Below are positions 1 through 4,601 of a stretch of DNA of 7,342 nt, piece by piece. Each line of letters starts with the position of its first letter. The first letter of the stretch is position 1. This DNA comes from CAZCQG01 sp964500775. Lineage in GTDB: Bacteria; Campylobacterota; Campylobacteria; Campylobacterales; CAZCQG01. The position numbers were made by a program, and so were the translations under genes. Location: positions 1-7,342 of the forward strand of contig CAZCQG010000069.1 in NCBI GenBank assembly GCA_964500775.1. Reading direction: 5' to 3'. The notes under the pieces were generated by a model. It was not told the origin of the DNA and did no database searches. It worked only from the letters and a program-made list of their open reading frames with translations.

Positions 1-108
1 TTTACTTATCAATATTATAAATCAATGATACAAAAATACTCTTTTGATAAATTTTTTTAAGTTATAAATTATTTGAATAAAAAGTAGCGAGATTCGGCAG
101 GAATTCTT

Positions 109-140
109 AAAAAAATAAATTAGTTTTAACAGGAATTTAT
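109..140 (-). terminator. Possible weak rho-independent terminator of the Nudix gene
   Basis: A perfect 7-bp inverted repeat (ATAAATT at 115-121, AATTTAT at 134-140) has a 12-base loop. Read on the minus strand it is followed by a run of seven T (115 down to 109), just beyond the Nudix stop codon. The stem has only A/T pairs, so it would be unstable and may be a chance product of AT-rich DNA. Confidence 0.22.
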
Positions 141-146
141 AAAAAA

Positions 147-572
147 CTATTTTTTTAATAAGTGGAGAAAATAGTTCTCGATAATAGCCTTATGATCAAA
201 TACCAGCTCCTCAAGCGGAATATCGCTTATCTTGTAGACAAAAACCCTTTTCGCATCGTCTTTTGCTACGGGAATCCCAACGGCTCTACATATATAAACT
301 ATAGAAACCGTATGAAAACGCTCATCTCTCGTGGGATCGGAGTAGACACCGAGGAGCGATTTTATCTCTACATCCAAATCGGTCTCTTCTTTCATCTCGC
401 GCACAAGCGCATCTTCTACCTTTTCACCCATATCGACAAAACCGCCCGGAAGCGCTATGCCAAGTGGGGGATTCTTTCTTTCGATAAATACGATACCTTT
501 AAAATCATCATGTTCGTTGTATAGCTCTATAATCCCATCAACCGCAACAAGAGGGGTTTTTATCTCCTCCAA
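147..572 (-). CDS. Nudix hydrolase, ADP-ribose pyrophosphatase-like
   Basis: A 141-residue protein, a normal length for a single-domain Nudix hydrolase. These enzymes cleave nucleoside diphosphates linked to another group, using Mg2+ held by the Nudix box. The box runs from G44 to L66 (G44, E50, R58-E59, E62-E63), so the metal-binding glutamates are intact, but the usual late glycine is D65. P80 lies 15 residues after that position, the marker known for ADP-ribose pyrophosphatases, and the segment YSDPTRDERFHTVS (77-90) suits that subgroup. The substrate is inferred. The start is TTG: an in-frame TAA lies four codons upstream, AAGGA sits 6 bases before the TTG, and no better start exists before the conserved core. 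It is transcribed alone, divergently from the Spy-like operon. It is probably cytosolic, as there is no signal peptide. Confidence 0.9.
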   Translation of the reverse strand: MEEIKTPLVAVDGIIELYNEHDDFKGIVFIERKNPPLGIALPGGFVDMGEKVEDALVREMKEETDLDVEIKSLLGVYSDPTRDERFHTVSIVYICRAVGIPVAKDDAKRVFVYKISDIPLEELVFDHKAIIENYFLHLLKK

Positions 573-600
573 ACAACTTCCTTAAGTAATTAGATAAAGT

Positions 601-629
601 AATATAAGGATAGCGTGATTTACATTTAA
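601..629 (-). promoter_or_regulatory. Probable sigma-70-type promoter of the Nudix gene
   Basis: On the minus strand the -10 box is TATATT (606-601), with a 17-base spacer to a poor -35 box, TTAAAT (629-624). The predicted start near 594 gives a leader of about 20 bases before the TTG codon. The -35 box coincides with the first ATTTAA repeat of the tandem array, so a bound regulator would affect this promoter too. Confidence 0.4.
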
Positions 630-651
630 CTTCATTTAACCTCTCTTTAAA
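623..651. promoter_or_regulatory. Tandem ATTTAA-type direct repeats, candidate response-regulator site
   Basis: CATTTAAC occurs at 623-630 and again at 633-640, and a third partial copy, TTTAAA, lies at 646-651. The spacings are 10 and 11 bases, about one helical turn. OmpR/PhoB-family regulators bind direct repeats with this spacing, often in place of a -35 box. The array lies upstream of a TATACT box that lacks a good -35, and two genes away an OmpR-family regulator is encoded. That this regulator binds here is inference. Confidence 0.5.
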
Positions 652-671
652 ATGGGCTTAACGACAGTCAA

Positions 672-677
672 TATACT
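672..677 (+). promoter_or_regulatory. Candidate -10 box for the Spy-like/two-component operon
   Basis: TATACT matches the -10 consensus at five of six positions. The DNA 17 bases upstream (649-654, AAAATG) is not a -35 box, as expected for a promoter that needs an activator bound at the adjacent repeats. The start point would be near 684, leaving a leader of about 57 bases. Confidence 0.45.
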
Positions 678-740
678 TCTATCGTGAAAAGAAACGGCGG
701 CGGGCTACCTGCCCTGCAAAATAAATAAAAGGAGTTCGAT

Positions 741-1238
741 ATGAAAAAAGTAATTATTAGCGCGGTTTTAGCGACACTGCTTGGAGGCGGATTGCTCTAT
801 GCAAAAGGAGCAATGGGAGAAGGGTTTGAAGGGTGTGGCAAAAAATCTCCCGAAACAACATGCCAATCAAACACAAAAGGCGGTATGTGCGACAAAGGGC
901 GCAAAGGGGATATGCGAGGCGGTGATATGATGTCTATGCATGCGATAATGTCATTATTGCGAGATATGGAGCTTGACAAAGAGCAAGAAAAAGCGTTACG
1001 GAAAGTAATGTTTGAGAATAGAGAGGCGATGTTAGAAAAAAGCGAAACAAAAAACCCTCCGAGTCTTTCGCTAGACAAAAACGGAAACTTTGACAAAAAA
1101 AGCTTTATCAAGACAGCCAAAGCGGAGCAAGAGGAGATGTTAGCGATGCATGCAGATTTCTTGGAAAAAATATTTTCTATACTCACAAGCGAGCAAAAAA
1201 AGGGTTTAGCGGATAAAATTAGCAATAATAAAATCTAA
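741..1238 (+). CDS. Spy/CpxP-like (LTxxQ-motif) periplasmic protein
   Basis: A 165-residue exported protein. Residues 1-21 form a signal peptide (KK, hydrophobic stretch, LLYA), with likely cleavage after A21. The mature part is helical and charged. LTSEQ at 148-152 is the LTxxQ motif of the Spy/CpxP family, and LDKEQ at 78-82 is a degenerate first copy. In known members such proteins are periplasmic chaperones or sensors; CpxP restrains the CpxA kinase. An odd N-terminal segment (22-70) is rich in Gly, Met and Lys and holds three cysteines spaced nine apart (C32, C41, C50), which suggests metal or redox sensing but proves nothing. AAGGAG lies 6 bases before the ATG. The response regulator starts 8 bases after its stop, so the three genes form an operon matching the cpxP-cpxR-cpxA set. 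The family call is good; the role is inferred from context. Confidence 0.78.
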   Translation: MKKVIISAVLATLLGGGLLYAKGAMGEGFEGCGKKSPETTCQSNTKGGMCDKGRKGDMRGGDMMSMHAIMSLLRDMELDKEQEKALRKVMFENREAMLEKSETKNPPSLSLDKNGNFDKKSFIKTAKAEQEEMLAMHADFLEKIFSILTSEQKKGLADKISNNKI

Positions 1239-1246
1239 GGTTTTTG

Positions 1247-1909
1247 ATGACGCGAGTACTTATCGTCGAGGACGATCCCGAGTTTGCCGAGCTTATTAGC
1301 GGTTTTCTAAAAACTAGAAGCATAGAATCTTCTATCTGCTACGACCCTTATATGGCGCTAGCGGAAAATCTCGCCGACTATTCGCTCGTCCTTTTAGATT
1401 TGGGATTACCGGGGATGGACGGATTAGAGGTGTGTAAACGCTTCCGCGCCAAGAGCGCTATTCCTATCATCATATCTTCCGCACGCGGCAGTGTGGGCGA
1501 TAAAGTGCTCGGTCTGCAACTAGGCTCGGATGACTACCTACCCAAACCCTACGATCCCGATGAACTCTATGCGAGAATCATCAGCCTGCTTCGCAGATCT
1601 AGCGGCGATCTCACCCCTAAGCCTAAAATGCCCGATTTTACGATAGATAAAAATAGCAGCGACATACTTTTTAGGGGCGAAAATATGCTTTTAAACGGGG
1701 CGGAATATGAGGTGATGGAGTGTCTCGTAAAAAACTTTCCGCATGTAGCCTCTAGAGAGCAGCTCCTCGGGAGTGCACCTTCGATACAGGCGACGGAGGG
1801 GAAAAGTTTGGAAGTGACTATAAGCAAGATACGACATAAAATCAAAAAATTTTCGGATAAAAATCATATTCTATCTATCAGAGGGAGAGGGTATCGTCTT
1901 GTGGAATAA
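1247..1909 (+). CDS. OmpR/PhoB-family response regulator
   Basis: A 220-residue two-domain transcription factor. The receiver domain (about 3-117) has every key residue: acidic pair D9/D10, phospho-acceptor D51 (LLDLGLPGMDG), S78 and K100 (KPY). The C-terminal half (about 130-220) is a winged-helix DNA-binding domain with the typical LLNGAEYEVME start and an ending in RGRGYRLVE. It should be phosphorylated by the kinase encoded next and then bind direct repeats. I chose ATG 1247 because TAAGG (1236-1240, overlapping the previous stop) is 6 bases away; a TTG one codon upstream (1244) is too close. The gene follows the Spy-like gene by 8 bases and overlaps the kinase gene by 11. From recall it resembles the ArsR-type regulators of Helicobacter; that match was not tested. 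Confidence 0.95.
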   Translation: MTRVLIVEDDPEFAELISGFLKTRSIESSICYDPYMALAENLADYSLVLLDLGLPGMDGLEVCKRFRAKSAIPIIISSARGSVGDKVLGLQLGSDDYLPKPYDPDELYARIISLLRRSSGDLTPKPKMPDFTIDKNSSDILFRGENMLLNGAEYEVMECLVKNFPHVASREQLLGSAPSIQATEGKSLEVTISKIRHKIKKFSDKNHILSIRGRGYRLVE

Positions 1910-3119
1910 AATAAAAAGCTCTTTATTAATACAACTGCGATTCTTATTTATCATCTCGTGTTTTTCCATATTCGTTTTGTGGGGATTTTTCTTCGTAGGG
2001 CAAAAGCAAAAAGAGTATAAAGAAGATATGGAGCGCTATTTTAAAGTAGCGCGTTCATTGCACCCCGTGATGTCGCACGGGATTCCAATAGATGATGAGA
2101 TGTTTAGTGCATTTGATATGGAAAAAAGTACGGAGGCGATACCTAAAGACAAAAAAATCCTCTTCAAAAAAGGGGAAAAAGGGAGAGGGATAGAGGTCTT
2201 CATCGATAGAGGAGATCGCTTTTTACACCTCCACAGCGCGTATGGCGACATCATTCTCAAAGACAAAAAAACCAAAGAGATACCCTATCTTATTCACTTT
2301 ATTTTCTTATTTCTTCTCCTCTCTCAAGCACTTTTGTATCTCAAACTCCGTAATTCGCTCCGTCCGCTCGGAAAAATCCACGATAAACTCCAAAAACTCG
2401 AAGGGGGTGATCTCTCCTCGTTAAACGAGCGCTCCGAATACAAGGAGATAACTAGCCTTATAGATTCTTACAACAATGCCGTTAGCAGGCTCAAAGGAAT
2501 CATAGACACGCGAGAGATGTTTAATAAAGTATTTATGCACGAGATGAAGATGCCTTTGGCAAAAGGGATGTTTTATTTAAAGCTAGAGCCCTCAAGCACT
2601 ACGCACGAAAAACTCGGGCAGATTCTAAGCGGTCTTGATGCCCAACTAGATCAATTTTCCCGCCTTGAAAATATGTTCATCCTACAGCAAAGCAATAATC
2701 AAACGACCGAAAAGATAGCTACTCTATTAAAAGAATCTATAGAAAAAAGCGGCATAGAGGCGACGGAGCTCATAACGCTCCAAGGCGATGAAGAAGCGAC
2801 AATCTGCGGTGATAAAGAGTTATGGAAGATTTGCTTTAAGAATCTCATAGAAAATGGGGCGAAGTATGCCACCGACAGAAAGCTTTTTATACGATACGAT
2901 ACCAATTCGATCACTTTTACAAACCGCGGCGAACCGCTGCCCCTACAAGATGCCGATGCGAGTCAATGGAGAATCGACAAAAGCAAGCGACATAAAAGCT
3001 CCAGCGGTTTTGGCTTCGGGCTTTTTATCATCAAAGCAATCGCCTCTCTGCAAGGGTATGCTATACGCTACGATTATGATCAAGCCGCAACTCTAGTGAA
3101 AATCGAAATTATCAAATAA
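1899..3119 (+). CDS. Sensor histidine kinase, inner-membrane
   Basis: A 406-residue kinase. The first membrane segment is about 10-33, followed by a periplasmic sensor loop of about 95 residues (34-127) and a second membrane segment at about 128-148. A HAMP-like linker covers about 149-200. The phospho-acceptor is H214 in FMHEMKMPL. The ATPase domain has an N box (N315 and N319 in NLIENGAKYA) and a G2 box, GFGFGL (370-375). The usual DxGxG motif is replaced by NRGEPL (342-347). The sensor loop matches no domain I know; it contains H55, H60, H110 and H112, which might respond to metal or pH (a guess). The start is TTG, with GAGGGAGAGG ending 8 bases upstream, inside the end of the regulator gene; the overlap implies coupled translation. 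The H-box style recalls ArsS, the Helicobacter acid sensor. The CpxP-like first gene suggests an envelope-stress signal. Confidence 0.93.
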   Translation: MWNKIKSSLLIQLRFLFIISCFSIFVLWGFFFVGQKQKEYKEDMERYFKVARSLHPVMSHGIPIDDEMFSAFDMEKSTEAIPKDKKILFKKGEKGRGIEVFIDRGDRFLHLHSAYGDIILKDKKTKEIPYLIHFIFLFLLLSQALLYLKLRNSLRPLGKIHDKLQKLEGGDLSSLNERSEYKEITSLIDSYNNAVSRLKGIIDTREMFNKVFMHEMKMPLAKGMFYLKLEPSSTTHEKLGQILSGLDAQLDQFSRLENMFILQQSNNQTTEKIATLLKESIEKSGIEATELITLQGDEEATICGDKELWKICFKNLIENGAKYATDRKLFIRYDTNSITFTNRGEPLPLQDADASQWRIDKSKRHKSSSGFGFGLFIIKAIASLQGYAIRYDYDQAATLVKIEIIK

Positions 3120-3147
3120 TTATTAGTTAATATTTTTTATCCTCTTT

Positions 3148-3156
3148 TGCTATACT
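3148..3156 (+). promoter_or_regulatory. Extended -10 promoter for the small Fur-like gene
   Basis: TGCTATACT is an extended -10 element (TGn plus TATACT). The DNA upstream (3121-3147) is T-rich with no clear -35 box, which is common for Campylobacterota housekeeping promoters. The start would be near 3163, giving a leader of about 22 bases. The gene is therefore probably transcribed separately from the kinase, whose stop is at 3119. Confidence 0.5.
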
Positions 3157-3184
3157 TTCACCATTCAGCGTGCGAGGTGCAAAA

Positions 3185-3427
3185 GTGGATATTCAAAAAT
3201 CTCTCAAACAATGCGGTATGAAAATCACGCCGCAAAGGCTCTCGATACTAAATAGTATCAAAAAACGCGGCACGGCATCAATCGAAGAAATATACGAAGA
3301 CATCAAAGAATCCAACCCCGCAATAGCTTTTAATACTATCCACAGAAACCTCAAAGAGATGACAAAAAAAGGAATTGTTCTAGAGCGCACGAGAGAAGAC
3401 AACATCTCACGGTACGCACTCCTCTAA
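3185..3427 (+). CDS. Fur-family DNA-binding domain only (short protein)
   Basis: An 80-residue protein that matches only the N-terminal winged helix of Fur/PerR regulators. It has the opening LKQCGMKITPQRLSIL (7-22), helix IEEIYEDI (33-40), and recognition helix IAFNTIHRNLKEM (47-59) where Fur has a TVYRNL-type motif. The strand after it ends SRYALL and then a stop. Typical Fur proteins are about 140-150 residues and continue with a His/Cys-rich metal-binding and dimerization domain, which is absent here. No continuation appears in any frame after 3427, because the repressor gene lies antisense 14 bases on. GTG 3185 is preferred because GAGG (3174-3177) is 7 bases upstream; GTG 3170 would give five more residues with no good ribosome site. 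It may be a true one-domain regulator or an old truncation. The intact frame and the promoter favour a working gene. Confidence 0.75.
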   Translation: MDIQKSLKQCGMKITPQRLSILNSIKKRGTASIEEIYEDIKESNPAIAFNTIHRNLKEMTKKGIVLERTREDNISRYALL

Positions 3428-3441
3428 AGGCTTCTTTTTAT

Positions 3442-4101
3442 CTACATCCCCTCCACGCTCCCCACCACTTTACCTAAAATTTGTATGTCCGTGTAGTGCG
3501 GATCTACCGATTCGATTGGATAAACCGTATTTTCGGATATGAGGTCGAGTTTTTGTTCGGCGCTGTAGCGTAGGCGTTTGGTAAAGAGGCGACCCCCGAT
3601 ATTAAGGACGAAAATACCCCCTTTGGCGACATCGTTTTTCGTCCGATCGATAAAGATAATCGCTCCGTCTTTCAAAAGCGGCTCCATCGAATCACCGTAA
3701 ACTTTGAGCGATTCGATATTCTTGAGATTCCCGATTCCGCCGAGGAGGTCGGCGATTCTTGCATCGATATTGAGATACTCGCACATCTCCTCGTCATTCT
3801 CCGCTCCGCCCCCTGCAGAGGCATTTATGTGTTTGAAATATTTTACACGGATCAGCGATTCGGTGTGCTCTTGCAGGGCTTCGGGGAGCTGGTCGTAAAG
3901 CACCCAGTTTATCGAGACCTTGTATTTTGCGCAGAGCTGCGCGACCTTTTCGACGGGGACCTTGTTTTTCTTTTTGGCATAGCTAAACGCCACGGTCGTT
4001 AGCCCAAGCTCGCTTGCGAGTTTCGCATCGGGAACTTTTTGGAGTTTATGCTCTTTTTTGAGGATTGCTTTGAGCTTCTCGCTCACTTTGCAAAAATCCA
4101 T
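3442..4101 (-). CDS. LexA/CI-like repressor with S24 self-cleavage domain
   Basis: A 219-residue repressor. The N-terminal part (about 5-70) is a phage-CI-type helix-turn-helix (LASELGLTTVAFSYAKKK at 28-45, then a helix ending INWVLYD). The C-terminal part (about 85-219) is a LexA/UmuD-type S24 peptidase fold. The cleavage site is A96-G97 in NASAGGGAE, the nucleophile is S138 in VYGDSMEPLLKDG, and the general base is K175 in LFTKRL. The 37-residue Ser-Lys gap equals that of LexA. Such proteins bind operators as dimers and cut themselves when RecA filaments form on damaged DNA. Its ATG overlaps the trxC stop (TGATG) and has no ribosome site of its own, so it is translated by coupling; a TTG one codon upstream is a weaker start. 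Its neighbours are TrxC and a divergent translesion polymerase. The fold is clear; the role as local SOS repressor is inferred. It could instead be a prophage-derived regulator. Confidence 0.9.
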   Translation of the reverse strand: MDFCKVSEKLKAILKKEHKLQKVPDAKLASELGLTTVAFSYAKKKNKVPVEKVAQLCAKYKVSINWVLYDQLPEALQEHTESLIRVKYFKHINASAGGGAENDEEMCEYLNIDARIADLLGGIGNLKNIESLKVYGDSMEPLLKDGAIIFIDRTKNDVAKGGIFVLNIGGRLFTKRLRYSAEQKLDLISENTVYPIESVDPHYTDIQILGKVVGSVEGM

Positions 4102-4529
4102 CAAATATGGCGTTGGAGGAAATTTTTTAGCTCCCCCTCCCCTAGCGCACCGGAGATTCTCTCCACCTCTTTACCGCCCTTAAATAGTATCATCGTCGGC
4201 ACGCCGCGGATAGCAAACCCGCCTGCAAGCGCATTTTGCTTATCGGTATCTATCTTTATAAATCGTGCTCTAAGCGGCAAACTCGCAGCCACTCGCTCAA
4301 ACACGGGTGCTAAAGCCTTGCACGGTCCGCACCAATGGGCAAAAAAGTCGGCGACCACCAAGATGTCGTTATTAACCACGTGTTTGTTAAAAGCCTCCGC
4401 ATCGACCTCTTTTGGATAGGTATCAAGTAGCGATTCTTTGCATTTACCGCAATTCGCTTTACTTATGACCTTGTCGGCAGGAATCTTATTTACCTGCAAA
4501 CAATGGGGACATACGATATTTTTCGTCAT
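4101..4529 (-). CDS. trxC: Thioredoxin 2 (zinc-ribbon thioredoxin)
   Basis: A 142-residue cytosolic disulfide reductase. Two CxxC pairs at the N-terminus (C7/C10 and C27/C30) form the zinc ribbon that distinguishes thioredoxin 2 from thioredoxin 1. The thioredoxin fold (about 40-142) has the active site WCGPC (C67, C70) preceded by AH, the cis-proline P111 in RGVPT, and a typical end. Length and order match E. coli TrxC closely. ATG 4529 has AAGGA (4541-4537) 7 bases upstream. It is the first gene of a two-gene operon with the self-cleaving repressor, whose ATG overlaps its TGA. Its promoter (TTGACG-17-TAAAAT) contains a 20-bp dyad at the -10 box, so it is probably repressed by the downstream repressor. 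E. coli trxC is an oxidative-stress gene; here context suggests induction with DNA damage. Confidence 0.93.
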   Translation of the reverse strand: MTKNIVCPHCLQVNKIPADKVISKANCGKCKESLLDTYPKEVDAEAFNKHVVNNDILVVADFFAHWCGPCKALAPVFERVAASLPLRARFIKIDTDKQNALAGGFAIRGVPTMILFKGGKEVERISGALGEGELKNFLQRHI

Positions 4530-4542
4530 CGCTCAATCCTTT

Positions 4543-4562
4543 TATTAAAATCTATTTTAATA
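4543..4562. promoter_or_regulatory. Perfect 20-bp dyad, candidate operator of the LexA/CI-like repressor
   Basis: TATTAAAATCTATTTTAATA consists of two perfect 9-base arms around a CT centre. It covers the -10 box and start point of the trxC-repressor promoter and ends just before the trxC ribosome site. It lies 39 bases upstream of the polymerase start codon and overlaps that gene's possible -35 region. Size, symmetry and place fit a dimeric repressor operator. Binding is inferred, and the all-A/T arms make chance symmetry less unlikely than usual. Confidence 0.6.
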
Positions 4563-4582
4563 TTTCACGATTCTAGCGTCAA
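4554..4582 (-). promoter_or_regulatory. Sigma-70-type promoter of the trxC-repressor operon
   Basis: On the minus strand TTGACG (4582-4577) is followed by a 17-base spacer and TAAAAT (4559-4554). These match the consensus boxes at five of six positions each, with ideal spacing. The start is predicted near 4547, giving a leader of about 18 bases with AAGGA. This is the best promoter in the window. Confidence 0.7.
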
Positions 4583-4585
4583 AAT
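4557..4585 (+). promoter_or_regulatory. Possible promoter of the Y-family polymerase gene
   Basis: TTAATA (4557-4562), a 17-base spacer and CAAAAT (4580-4585) each match consensus at four of six positions. The start would be near 4592, leaving a leader of only about 10 bases with no Shine-Dalgarno motif. The -35 box falls in the 20-bp dyad. Another -10 candidate (TAATAA, 4589-4594) would give a leaderless message. Confidence 0.3.
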
Positions 4586-4601
4586 AGTTAATAATCTCTT
4601 T

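Noticed and set aside
94..104. 11-base match TCGGCAGGAAT also found at 4474-4484
   Set aside because: Several 11-base matches are expected by chance in 7 kb, and the second copy is coding sequence for a conserved TrxC segment.
162..524. 120-codon plus-strand frame opposite the Nudix gene
   Set aside because: It is antisense to a clear Nudix hydrolase, has no recognisable domain and no ribosome site of note.
797..1225. 142-codon minus-strand frame opposite the Spy-like gene
   Set aside because: A shadow rich in Ser, Phe and Pro, antisense to a gene with a signal peptide, ribosome site and family motif.
3428..3441. Shared terminator between the Fur-like gene and the repressor gene
   Set aside because: Only 14 bases separate the convergent genes, and the best pairing (AAAG with CTTT) is too short to support a call.
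3427..3560. Frameshifted remainder of a full-length Fur gene
   Set aside because: No frame after the stop encodes a His/Cys-rich Fur C-terminal domain; the DNA codes for the repressor on the other strand.
4503..4601. N-terminal extension of the polymerase from an upstream ATG
   Set aside because: It would overlap the trxC start antisense and the divergent promoters; the Y-family fold begins at ATG 4602.
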